Below are positions 1 to 11,881 of a stretch of 64,000 nt of DNA, in pieces. This DNA is from Cordia subcordata. Lineage: Eukaryota > Streptophyta > Magnoliopsida > Boraginales > Cordiaceae. Numbering within the stretch: position 1 is the stretch's first letter; each line of letters begins with the position of its first letter. The notes under the pieces were generated by a model. That model saw nothing but the letters and a program-made list of their open reading frames with translations. It searched no databases and was not told the DNA's origin. The stretch spans positions 1,344,501 through 1,408,500 of the forward strand of contig JAPTOF010000003.1 in NCBI GenBank assembly GCA_028554755.1. The letters run 5' to 3'. Both the position numbers and the translations under genes were made by a program.

Positions 1-2480
1 TGGTATTAGTAATTAGTTTCTTGGTTACAATTCAACCCAGTCTCCAACGCAACAGGAGTGCCCAATTGAGGATATTTGTAGTTGATTTCGTTCTCTGTTA
101 CAGGCAGGCACTATCATAACTAATCTTAACCGCTAATTTTGAAACTTCACAACAAAGGGAAAAGAGTGAAAGTGATTTGCTCAATTGACAGGAGGGTGAA
201 AGTGATCATCATAATACATTCATCTTTTCAGCCATTCTTTTCAAGAATGAACAACATAATGGAGATTGTTGAATTTTCCAATCTTCGTCTCCTTAATTTC
301 TGCCACCGATCGGTACCACATGAGACTTTGTGAGGTATTTTGGTTCAGTATCAGAAAAATCTGTCTATCGTTAGAGATATATATCAAACTAATTAAATAT
401 ATACATTTTATGATTTAAATTTTTAAATTGTGAATGATATATATCACTTACGCCCTTAACCTTTTAATTTAGGGCCGTTTGTTTGCTGAGAAAAATGTTT
501 CTAGGAAAAATATTTTTTGAAGAATAGATAATAATAACTTTTTGTGTAATTTGATTGTACTAGTATAGCATAAGTAATGATTAGTATAGAGGAATGATTT
601 ATGAATGAAATGGTATTCCCAATTTTCTTCTAAATCCCATTATTAATATCTCATTCCCATGAATATCAGAATGCCCATCCCTAACAAAATACATACGAAC
701 GAGCCATTCTCATATTCATGGAAATCATTTTTTTTTTCAAATTATTAAGATATCTCTTCAAAAATTAACACTGAGTATGTCTTTTTAGGTTTTGTCTTTA
801 CATTGAAAAAAAAAATTAATAAAAGATTGGTATAGGAAAAATGCTTCTACTATTAAAAGCATATTATTTGGATAAGAAGTAAATAAAATTTAAAAATAAA
901 TTTAAATAAAAACAAAAAGTTAAAAAGTGAAACATAAAAGGGTAACAAATAATCAAAAAAACGAGCCTGCATTTTTTTGGGAGGGGAGGAGGCGAGAAAA
1001 AGAGAGGGCGCCAAAAAAAAAAAAAAAATTCATCTCCTTGGCAGACCAAACATTCCTTCATTTCTTGTTTGAAAAATTTTTAGTGTTATCAAGCACCACA
1101 AAATTAAAAAAGAAAAAAATTCTTAAAAAACATTTTAAATGCAAATTAACAAACGGAGCTTTTATCTTATTGTCTTATCTTCTCCTTAGTTTCAAATATT
1201 ATCTACACATGAATAATAATTAGAAGCCGTAAAATATGACCATGCTTTCGGCCGCCTGTATCAAGTTGATTCTTCTGACTAAAAGTGTATGATCAGTTTA
1301 TACAGATAAGATTATGAAAATGACGTAAACTTTAGAAACAATTCATTATCGCCAAGCGATTTGAAACCGTAAAAAATTAAATATATGGGTGTTTAATGTA
1401 GAGTGCTTATTTAGATGCTTATAAATGCTCAAAATTAAAGAAAGGCTAATAAAAATATTTCTTATTTTAAATGCTTATAAACATCCAAATAAATTATATA
1501 TATATTGAAGTCAACTAACTTCGATGAGGTGGGATGCGGGGTTGACTTGATTTATTTGGCTTGCAAAAATCACTACCTATAGATTAAATTAATCACAGAT
1601 GGTTAATCTTTTTTTTCAGTCAACAAAAAGGAAAAATTCTTAATATTTTCAAGTTAGAAAAGTGGCTATTCATCGTTATGATAAGCAAGTCAACATTATG
1701 CGATTGATTTAAGGTGGTAAAACAATAGAATATTTGCAAAAGAGTAATAATATATTCTTGCCATGGATGCAGCTGAATTATTGAAGGAATACAGTGAAAT
1801 CAGCTTATTTTGTATAATTTTATATAGCTAATCCAGTTCAAATGTTCTTCTCTTTTTCTTTTTTTCCTTTTGGAGAATAAGAAGATATCCATCCGTCCAG
1901 CATCCAACAATTGTAAGAAAACATTTCCCATAAATAAAAAGGGCAATGTGGATGAAAGTGACTACTCAGTATTATTAGAAATAACAGATTTAAGGATTTT
2001 GTCTCGAACTGATGACAGACAATTAAGAGCCTGTTTGGCTTTGCTTATTTTGTAACTTATAAGCTTTTAGAAAAGAATAATTCTTAACATGTTTTTTATT
2101 GTTTATAACTTATAAGCCCGAATAAGAAGGCAACAGGAAATGGGGTGATAAACTGAATCCGTCAAGCACTTTATTAATCTATGTTAAAATGGCATTAGTC
2201 TTAAACGCAGCTGATTTATATAAAAGTCAGAGGGAGCTATAGACCTTAGCCATTGACCGTGAGGATAAAAGTATTAAGTCAAGGTTACATTTTTTAAAAA
2301 ATTGTATGTACCTTTTAGGTGTTTTTGCATCGAAGAATCAATTCTACTCTCAAAAATATTTATTTATATATGAGAGATAAATTGTATGATTTTAACTCTT
2401 ACTAAATATATAAAAATCTTACATCCACTCTTCATTTTACAGTCGTTGAAAAATTAATAGTTTTAATGAATTTAAGAAAA
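1..2480. other. AT-rich intergenic DNA, no gene recognised
   Basis: Both strands were read and no exon with a recognisable protein family or credible splice structure was found. The few open frames are short and low-complexity (runs of A, T and Lys/Phe codons). The only structure seen is a possible degenerate inverted-repeat element at about 472-1159, listed separately. Confidence 0.5.
472..1159. mobile_element. possible degenerate MITE with GGGCCGTTTG-type ends
   Basis: The left end reads GGGCCGTTTGTTTGCT. The reverse complement of the right end near 1159 reads AGCTCCGTTTGTTAAT, so about 10 of the first 16 bases agree. Such ends are common in plant hAT and Harbinger MITEs. No convincing target duplication was found, so the borders and the assignment are tentative. 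Confidence 0.25.
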
Positions 2481-2484
2481 CCAT

Positions 2485-3300
2485 TAAATTAGCACGCGAC
2501 TCTCTATCCACTCAGCATGCATAATACTATCGTATTAAATTTATCATCTAAAATAAAATTATGATGTCAATAATTGGATTTATCTCTCCATTTCTTCGAC
2601 ACACACAGGCCATTTTCTTTCTTTCTTTTTAGAATAATCAAACAATATTTCATATAAAAATCAACTAATAGGTACAAACTAAAGAGTACAAGGATATTGT
2701 GAACAAGTAAGCTCAATTAGAAAATATCTATTAAAATTCTATAAACAACTCAAGCTGTTACGCGATTAGCATGCACAAATATGGCAAGATATAGCTGGAA
2801 GACGGAAAGAAATTCCGAGCGAAAGACAAAGAACTTTCAATCAAATAAAAGATTACCCATAAATTATGCAAACTTATACTACCACAAACTCAATTCAGGA
2901 ATTACAGCTTTCACAAATAAGCCAATTTCAAAATTAGATTAAAGAGATAAAGATTGGCCATTATTGTCGTGTTTTCAATTCTCTCACGGGTATCCATCTC
3001 AAACTCCTTTTTTTCCTTCTCTTGTCCTGTACTTCAACCCATCTTTTTGTTGCCACTGCTAGCCAATACAAGCCAAGTTTATTTGATACGTGTTGGCTAG
3101 AAAATTTATGGCATTTGTTATCTACCACTTGTCTTTCTAAGGTAACCTTCCAAAATTTTTAGGATATTTTGCTTTTTGATTGCCTTATATCCATGCTTCG
3201 CAAAGTGCCAAAATGCTCAGAATAATAACCATATCAGCAATAACTTCACAGTTCACAGCTTGCTAGTTACCCTGATCACACACACACACAGAGAAAAGAA
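2485..3300 (+). promoter_or_regulatory. promoter region of SDH copy 1 (duplicated, TATA-less relative of copy 2 promoter)
   Basis: Blocks at about 2500-2580 and 3058-3110 align with blocks at about 8590-8680 and 8708-8760 upstream of the second SDH gene, for example the CTCTATCCACT block and the GCCARTRCAAGCCAA block. Copy 1 has about 430 bp of extra sequence between the two blocks. At the position of the copy 2 TATA box (8788-8795) copy 1 reads AGAATAATAA (3219-3228), so the TATA core is lost. A short CA-repeat lies just before the ATG. Confidence 0.5.
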
Positions 3301-6300
3301 ATGGGTAAAGGGGGAAGCAAAGATGGTGAGGGAGAAGAGAACATGGCAGCTTGGCTTCTCAGTGTTAACAACCTCAAGATTCTGCCTTTCAAACTCCCTC
3401 CTCTTGGTATTCACTACCCTTCCATTTTTTTTTTCTTTTTTTCATATTGTTACAATATATTCACCGTAAGAAATCAAGCCTTAAAGTTGATGTTGTACTT
3501 TAAGCGTAGCTGATATTTGTTATGTTTGATAGCATAGTTAGTGTTTGTTATGTTTGGAAATGTATGTTAAATATATTTTTTAAATAATTTATATTCATTA
3601 CACTTTTAGATGTACTAAAAATTTTCAAAAGTAATAAATTTACAAATTTTTAGTATATCTATTGACTAAAAATTTTTTGAGGAATAATCTAAATTCCAAG
3701 TCCATGTATTTCATATACTAGAGTACTATCTTATTGACCAGTTTTAAGATACAAATTTTAACATATATCATCACCTATGACTTCCAAGATTTTGTTTCCA
3801 GCACGGCTCACATTTAAATCAGATTTTCTTAAAACAGGACTATATGTTATATTAGCATGATAGTTTATTTTAAAAGGTTGCTTGAAGCAAACACATTGAT
3901 TTTAATTTGTACTATTAATAAGTAAAACTCATTAGATGGATTTTTCTTATTAGATGGATTTTTATTTCATTTATTTATTTAACATATTTGAGTTTCTTTT
4001 TTCATATAATATGCTTTTGTTGTATGTCGTGTTTCTAGGTCCCCATGATGTCAAAGTTAGGATGAAAGCTGTGGGCATCTGTGGAAGTGATGTTCATTTT
4101 TACAAGGTTCAATCTTTATCTCCTTGTTAGTTATATTTCTGTAGTTTAATTTATGTGTTAGAATCTGTATGGTTGTGTATATTTATGTTTAACTTCCGTC
4201 ATTTGTGATTTTGATCATCCTGACCTGCTTAGAATGAAAGGGATTAGCATTAAAATAGCGCCAGCTTTGTGTACGGACGTGGCAGCTCATGATAATCCTT
4301 CAAAACTTACGAAAACCCTAATAAGAACGTTGATTGGTTGACAAATTGTGAATTAAATCTCGACCAAAGTATTCACTGTTTAAAGAACCATAATAATAAT
4401 ATCAGAAAAGTTGTTTCTCCTAAATGATCATCTGCTAGTACCTGACATTATCCCCAATTCACACAAAAGAAAAATATGATATTTTTATATTTAATTCGCA
4501 GAATAAAACATTTTTTTGGATACCATACACTGGGACAAGTTAGGTAATCCCATGAATTTTTTATTTTTATTCACACAAGGTAGAAATCTTACCCTCCCAC
4601 GTTATGGATATTTTAAATAAAAGATAAAGGCAAAAATATCCATTTTAACTAGAATAAAACAATATTTTTTTCTCTTTCAACCCGCATGGTCAAAATATTC
4701 ACACTGAAAAGCACAGTCGACAAAGACGCATATGATATGCACGCACCCAGTCAAACACAGTCACAACACACAAACAAATGTGATATTTTTGTCTTTTTGA
4801 ATTAGAGGTATTTTTGAAAAGTTATTCAAAATTCACAAAATTAATATTGAATACGAAATAAATGCAACAATATACTATTTGTAGGAATATTTTTACTAAA
4901 ACTGATAAGTTTAGGTGCATTCATTATAATCACATTCTTGGTAATGTAATTCTCAAAAATAAAAAATTATTTTGTGAATCAAACGCCCTTTTAAATTAAT
5001 CTATTCTCCTGTTAATCGAGGTATTTGAGGATGTATATCGATCAAATGGGGCTATCTAATTGCCTTTCCCCAGTTTGTTGTTGCATTTAAGAAAATTGAT
5101 TGAATGTTTTTCTTCCAAGTGTGTTATTACGAACAATAGTGCAATCCTGGTTGGACTAACATAGGTTTTGGGTAATTTTCAGACATTAAAGATGGCACAT
5201 TTTGTGGTAAAAGAGCCGATGGTGATAGGGCATGAGTGTGCTGGTGTCATAGAGGAGGTTGGTAGCGAAGTGAAGCATCTTGTTCCTGGTGACCGTGTGG
5301 CAGTGGAACCTGGAATCAGTTGCTGGCGATGTCATAACTGCAAAGATGGCCGGTACAATCTCTGCGACGAGATGAAGTTTTTCGCTACTCCTCCTGTCCA
5401 TGGTTCGCTTGCAAACTTGGTATGAAGCGAATCCCCACTGATGCCTTGAGATCCGTTAGTCTCAACTAAAGAGTGTTACCACTAAACTACATTCTCTTAT
5501 CCACACGAATTGTTGGCTATAAGTTGCATCCATTTTCCTTTACATTTTACCTAAATTGCAATAACATAACAAAAAAAAAAAACATTGATGGGTGTGATAA
5601 TTGATGCATAGAATATTTATTGGTAGTATGCTGCTGCTTCTTTCTGATGAAAACCATCAATTTGAACTGTGGAAAAAACCTTCCTGAATATCTATTTGTC
5701 AATCTTTTCGTGCTTAAACATAAATGTAGGTGTTCTAGACTGGTATTAGCTCTGGTGAATTTATCATATCTTTCCTAAATATCTATTTGCCAATTGTTTC
5801 GGGCAGATGACATTGTTGACTGATAATTTATGCATTATCATCTGGAATTAGGTGGTGCATCCTGCAGATTTGTGTTTCAAACTACCTGATAATGTGAGTT
5901 TGGAAGAAGGAGCAATGTGTGAGCCCTTGAGCGTCGGGGTCCATGCTTGCCGTCGAGCTAATCTTGGTCCCGAGACAAAAGTCTTAGTGATGGGCGCTGG
6001 ACCCATAGGACTAGTCACAATGCTGGCGGCTCGCGCTTTTGGGGTCCCCAGAATTGTGATTGTGGACGTAGACGGTCACCGCCTTTCGGTTGCAAAAGAG
6101 CTTGGTGCAGACGAAGTTGTCCAGGTTTCGACAAGCATGCAGGTTTGCATATCCATATGAAACAATTTAGACATCCCATTTTATTCTGTCGTTCTAACAC
6201 GAGATAGTTGTGAAAGTAGTGAAAATCTTAACAATGTACTTCAAATTTTGCTAATTGTCAGCAAAAGGCCATTTTTTTTGCGCTTTAGTATGAACATATC

Positions 6301-6934
6301 CTGAATGATTCTAGCTCCTACATGACGAAATTCACCATAAAATCGCTTTCCTTTTCTGTTAACTATGGTGGTCAGTTTGCAATTTTAACTTAACTGAGTA
6401 CTAATCAAGTTTGAAGGCACTGAGGAAAGTATTATACATAGGACGTAAGTGCAGAAATTGAATTGATTCTAAAAGCCATGAGCTCTGAGATCGACCTGAC
6501 TTTCGACTGTGCTGGATTAAACAAAACCATGTCAACTGCTCTCGGCGCAACTCGGTCAGGTGGCAAAGTTTGCCTTGTGGGGCTGGGGCATGGAGAGATG
6601 ACCGTCCCTCTCACTTCAGCCGCTGCAAGGTGTTGCAATCCTCTTTAGCCTTTCGTTTCTGTTTTTCTTCAGATATGGTTTATGGATTCTTGAACTCTTA
6701 TTCACATCTCATTTCAATCGTTCCTTCAATGATTTTTCTAGGGAGGTTGATATAATAGGCGTGTTTCGGTACAAGAATACATGGCCCTTGTGCATTGAAT
6801 TTCTGAGAAGTGGCAAGATCGATGTCAAACCATTGATAACCCACAGGTTTGGTTTCTCCCAGAAGGAGGTTGAAGATGCATTTGAAACCAGTGCTCGCGG
6901 TGGTAAAGCTATTAAGGTCATGTTTAACCTGTGA
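3301..6934 (+). CDS. SDH: sorbitol / L-idonate dehydrogenase, tandem copy 1
   Basis: Medium-chain zinc-dependent dehydrogenase that oxidises polyols such as D-sorbitol to D-fructose with NAD+ in the cytosol; some plant paralogues use L-idonate in tartrate synthesis. Six exons: 3301-3406, 4039-4106, 5183-5419, 5852-6142, 6442-6629, 6742-6934. All have GT-AG borders and together give 360 residues, the usual plant length. Catalytic zinc ligands by position are Cys50 (GICGSDVH), His75-Glu76 (GHE) and Glu161. The structural zinc loop has Cys105, 108, 111 and 119. The NAD fold has GAGPIG at 185-190. Compared with copy 2 it differs at about 41 residues. These include Phe instead of Tyr at residue 56 beside the active site, and CDEM instead of CPEM after the zinc loop. 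It appears intact. The assignment to the family is firm; the preferred substrate cannot be told from sequence. Confidence 0.93.
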
Positions 6935-7929
6935 TGAATGCTAGCGTTGGGGATTAGTATATGCCGTGGAGTTTATGTAAGATAGATAAGACTATGACAA
7001 CGATGTAGATATTTAGGGACAATAATGTGTTGAGATTATTCTATGCAGTGGAGTTTGTGAATATAAGAATATGAAAACGATATGGCATCTAGCAATAATT
7101 CGTTATTGTCGAGCTAGTAATGTTCATGCCATGAAGCTCAATCGTTGATGGAGTAAAATGCATTTTAACGTTATGTTTTGCAAAAGTTGTATAAACTTTC
7201 ATTACTAATCGATCCAATTTGTCCAAACCAAACTATGGGAGAGACTCAGATCAAAAATGACAAAGGAACTTTTATTGCTAGTAAATCCGATTTCTCCAAA
7301 CCAAGCCATGGAAAAGAAATAGGGCATCAAAGAAAAACGCGATAGATAGGAGATTACAATGACAAACAAGACCAAGTAAATGTAGGTAAGAGGTGACGTG
7401 TCACATCCTCTTATTTTTGGAGAATTTCTAAACCATGAGTGTAAAGAGACTTGTATAAAATTAAAAATCCCTGGAATGGTTCAATTAGAAGTCCTTTGAT
7501 TAATCGAATTAGGTTTATTTGGATTAATCAGATTAGGTATCATACATATGATCCATTTAGAGGCCGTTAAGTTCAATTCAAGTTAGACTTATTCAAATTG
7601 GAGTTATTGTTGTCCGATCTTACCTTGAGAATTCCGAACCGAACCCGATTTATTCAAGATTGCATGGAAGAGTTTCTAGGAGACTGGAACTCAACTACAA
7701 CGGTGGCTTGGCCAACAACCCAATTAATTTGCATGACTCGGGCTTGATCCATGTATGTCACACATCAGCCTTATTCATGGACAAATCTATATGCGAAGGC
7801 CAAAATTTTTTTACAGAGAAGCTGAATTTATATGTTTGAAAATTGGTATTGTTGAGCTACTTTTCAAGTCAAAAAATAATGTAACTTTTATTTATTTATG
7901 CAACTTTAGCTCCCACTAAATAAAAATAG
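6935..7929. other. intergenic spacer between the SDH copies
   Basis: This is the 3' flank of SDH copy 1 followed by AT-rich DNA. No further exon, RNA gene or repeat with clear borders was seen before the element that starts at 7933. Confidence 0.5.
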
Positions 7930-7932
7930 TAA

Positions 7933-8512
7933 GTTGGGGTTTGGATTAGCTTATACAAAAGCTATTGAAGTGCTTTTAAATGGTTTTTTTTTTTTAATTT
8001 TTGACTTTAAGTAATTATATGTTTGAACAAAATTTGTAGTTATCAAAATAAGTATTTATATATTGGGTTAAAGTGAGTTGAGAAGTAACTTTTATTATTA
8101 AAATAACTATTAAGGATATGAAAATAGATTTCACCTAAAAACACAAGATGAATGTAGTTATTTATTTATTTTTAAATGTATATCATCAAAATGTTATAAT
8201 ATATAATATAAGTATATAATAAATTATTAAATAAACTATAATAATAAGGATGAAAGAGTGAGTATAAAATAAAAGAGTAAAATATTTTGTTAATAAAGTT
8301 AAAAAGGTAATAATAGAATAGTAATATCTTGATCAAACTTATTTTTTTTCCAAAATATCTAAAGCCATAAAAAGATTGTGGAGAAAGAAGCACTCTTATT
8401 TTTTACTTTAAACCACTTTAAAAAATATTTTTAATTAAAACAAATACACCTACTAATTTAAATTAAACTTTAAACAAATTTAACTAATTTAAAAATCAAA
8501 CCAAACACCATC
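7933..8512. mobile_element. PIF/Harbinger-type MITE with TAA target duplication
   Basis: The left end (GTTGGGGTTTGGATTAGCTT) pairs with the reverse complement of the right end (GATGGTGTTTGGTTTGATTT), 14 of 20 bases agreeing. TAA flanks both sides (7930-7932 and 8513-8515). Its interior resembles the element at 31146-31852, with shared blocks such as TAAAATAACTATTAAGGA against TAAAATAACTGTTAAGGA. The two are therefore relatives. It has no coding capacity and must depend on a transposase elsewhere. The superfamily call rests on the 3-bp TWA duplication. Confidence 0.65.
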
Positions 8513-8584
8513 TAAATCTGCCCCAATCACATAAGCCATTCCTTTGAAAAGATGTGTAGCTCTAATAAATTTCAAAAGTGATAA

Positions 8585-8859
8585 AAATCAGCAAGCAACT
8601 CTATCCACTTAAAAGTTCTATCTTTTTCATAATATGCAACCGAGTAAATTTATCATCCAAGATAAAAGAATTATGACGTGGATATTTGGAAAATGGTGCA
8701 TAGCCTTTGGTAGCCAGTGCAAGCCAAAATTAGTGATGTGTTATCCACTAGTAGTATTACTCAACTCAGCACACTTCTGAAAATCTCTATAAATAATCAT
8801 ATCAATTATTAAATCATGGCTTCATAGTTGCAGCTTGATAGTCACAGAGAGAGAAGAAA
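8585..8859 (+). promoter_or_regulatory. promoter of SDH copy 2 with TATA box
   Basis: A good TATA box, TATAAATA, lies at 8788-8795, about 65 bases before the ATG, which implies a short leader. The segment aligns with the promoter of copy 1, so the duplicated unit included regulatory DNA. The copy 2 version is more compact because it lacks the 430-bp stretch present upstream of copy 1. Confidence 0.55.
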
Positions 8860-11800
8860 ATGGGTAAAGGAGGAAGCAGAGATGGTGAAGGAGAAGAGAA
8901 CATGGCAGCTTGGCTTCTTGGTGTTAACAACCTCAAGATTCTTCCTTTCAAGCTCCCTCCTCTTGGTATTCACAACCCTTTTCACCTTTTCTATGTTGTT
9001 ACAATATATTCTTGTCTATTGGCCATTTTCAGCTTTAAGATGTCACCTTTGACTTAAACAAGATTTTTCTGAATTGGGGCTATGTTATGTTAGCATGATA
9101 TTTTATTTTAAGAGGTGATTGTGATGGGACTTGAATTAAGCACATTAATTTTATACTATTCAGTAAAGCTTATAATTAGATGGAATTTTATTTCACTTAT
9201 TTGTTGGAAATATTTGGGTTTTTTCTTTTGATATGATATATTTTTGTTGTATGTTATGTTTTTAGGTCCCCATGATGTCAAAGTTAGGATGAAAGCTGTG
9301 GGCATCTGTGGAAGTGATGTTCACTACCTCAAGGTTCAATCTTTACCATTTTGTTATTGATATTTCTGTAGTTTCTACATGTCTGAGATTCTGGGTTTGT
9401 GAATCTTTGTGCTTTCTGTGTGCTTTTGGTTTGCCTGTAATTGTGATCATTGGATAAAAGAGTCATTGAATAAAAGTCACTGATTGTTTGGTAAGCTTTT
9501 AGTTTTAAGGGGAATATTGAACTTTTAAAAATATGAAAAGTATTTTTTAGAAAAGTATGAAGGAAAATAATTTTTGACACAAATTAGAAACAACACTTCT
9601 CAAAAGTCTTTTTTGAAAAGCTCTAATTTGGAGTTTCTAGTTTTTAAGCTTTTTTTAGCTTTGACTTTTTTATAAAAGCACAGGCCAATTTCAACTTTTT
9701 AACCACAAAAAGCACTTTTGGGTGTCTCAAAGTTGGGCCGGGCGGACTCAGCCGCAGAATGGCAGAAGCAAACTCTTGCGTTGGGGACCCTTCCGTGTGT
9801 CCAACTGTAGAGGAGCTTTATTTGCTGGGCTGTCTTATATGATTGAACCTTCACCGTACAAACTAACCTTCCTTTTGCACTAATGAAACCTGCAAAGAAT
9901 ATTGTGAATATTTGTTTGCATTTTGGTTTCACTCGGCTCTTTACCACAGGAGTATGTGAGATGTTGATTATATGTTGTTATTGTATTGGCTTTTTCCCCA
10001 GTTTGTTGGAGTATTAAGGAAATTGATTAATCGGGGTTCTGTTAATTGTGTCATTACTATTAGTAATTTGGACCTGGTTGGACTAATGTAGGTTTTGTGT
10101 AATTTTAGAATTTAGAGTGTGCACATTTTGTTGTAAGAGAACCAATGGTGATTGGGCATGAGTGTGCTGGTATCATAGAGGAGGTTGGCAGTGAAGTGAA
10201 GCATGTTGTTCCTGGTGACCGTGTGGCATTGGAACCTGGAATCAGTTGCTGGCGATGTGATCTTTGCAAAGAAGGCCGATACAATCTCTGCCCTGAGATG
10301 AGGTTTTTCGCTACTCCTCCTGTCCATGGTTCTCTTGCAAATATGGTATGTCGTAAATTGCTATAGGTCGCATACTTTCTTCCACTTTATTAATTGCAAT
10401 AGTACAACCAAAATGAAACTACAACAATTGATATGTAGTATATTTGATGGCAGTATGCTACTGCTCTCTAACATGGAAAGAACCTTTCTGAATTTCTTTC
10501 ATTGTTTGGTACTAACTTCAGCACATCAATATTCATGCATGTCTGGACCTAAATGGAGGCATACTAGGCTCAGCATCTGCTATTCAATTGTTCGTATCTT
10601 TCCTGTGATGTTGATATGTTATCTAAACTTCGTTGTTTCTCTACTTCTGGCATCAGATTGTGCATCCTGCAGATTTGTGTTTCAAACTACCTGATAATGT
10701 GAGTTTGGAGGAAGGAGCAATGTGTGAGCCCTTAAGTGTTGGAGTTCATGCTTGCCGTCGAGCTAATGTTGGTCCTGAGACAAAAGTACTGGTCATGGGT
10801 GCTGGACCCATAGGACTTGTAACAATGCTCGCAGCTCGTGCTTTTGGAGCCCCCAAAATCGTGATTGTGGATGTAGATGATCAGCGCCTTTCAGTTGCAA
10901 AGGAGCTTGGGGCAGATGGGATTGTCAAAGTTTCGACAAGCATGCAGGTAATTTTATTTTTATTCTTTTTGGTTGATAGAATGCAGGTTGATATATCCAT
11001 ATGGCCATTCTAATACAAGATAATTGTGGAAGCTGTGAAAAGATGAATAAAATACCATAAGTTTCAATGAGTAACAATCTCAGATTCTGCAAAATGCTAT
11101 TTACAGGACTTTCTTTTTTTTGGGTTCTAATTACTAATTGATTTTAGTGAATAGCTTGCACAGAGTTTGGTGTTTGAATTTATTTTAGTTGGGAAAACCA
11201 GTATTTACTTTATTAGAATTAGTGATGAGTCCAATGATCAAAGGCAATCATTTTCACATAATCATGAATATTTTCTGCTCTTTGTTAGCTTGTACAGACC
11301 ACAAAAATCCCTTTCCCTTTTCTGTTTACCGTGATAATTGCAAGTTCTTTTCAGTTCCAAGTTACTGACAAAAATTTTAAACAGGATGTAACTGCTGATA
11401 TCGAATCAATTCACAAAGTTATGGGCTCTGAATTTGACGTTACTTTTGACTGCGCTGGCTTTAACAAAACAATGTCTACCGCCCTTGGTGCTACTCGGTC
11501 AGGTGGCAAGGTCTGTCTTGTAGGAATGGGGCATGGAGAGATGACTGTCCCTCTCACTTCTGCTGCTGCAAGGTATTTGACATTATGAGAGATCCCAAAT
11601 CTTGTCAAACTTCATTTTCCCAACTTGGTTTATGTATCCGCAGATTCTTATATACATCTCATTACAATTATTTCCAAATAATTTTCAGGGAGGTCGACGT
11701 AATAGGCGTGTTTCGGTACAAGAACACGTGGCCCTTATGCCTTGAATTCTTGAGCAGTGGTAAGATCGATGTTAAGCCCATGATAACCCACAGGTTCGGT

Positions 11801-11881
11801 TTCTCCCAGAAAGAGGTTGAAGAAGCCTTCGAGACTAGTGCTCGTGGTGGTAAAGCTATTAAGGTCATGTTTAATCTGTAA
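8860..11881 (+). CDS. SDH: sorbitol / L-idonate dehydrogenase, tandem copy 2
   Basis: Second copy of the NAD-dependent polyol dehydrogenase. Exons are 8860-8965, 9266-9333, 10109-10345, 10657-10947, 11385-11572 and 11689-11881. Every exon has exactly the length of its counterpart in copy 1 (106, 68, 237, 291, 188, 193), again giving 360 residues. All catalytic and structural zinc ligands and the GAGPIG dinucleotide motif are present. Residue 56 is Tyr (HYLK), the usual residue in the family, and the zinc loop reads [15 protein letters not shown]. This copy therefore looks like the conservative one, with copy 1 the derived one. The introns have diverged; intron 2 shares only its ends with that of copy 1. 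Its transcription is likely driven by the TATA box at 8788. Confidence 0.94.

Noticed and set aside
9720..9800. Locally GC-richer patch in intron 2 of SDH copy 2 with a readable minus-strand frame
   Set aside because: No recognisable protein similarity; probably old repeat DNA inside the intron.
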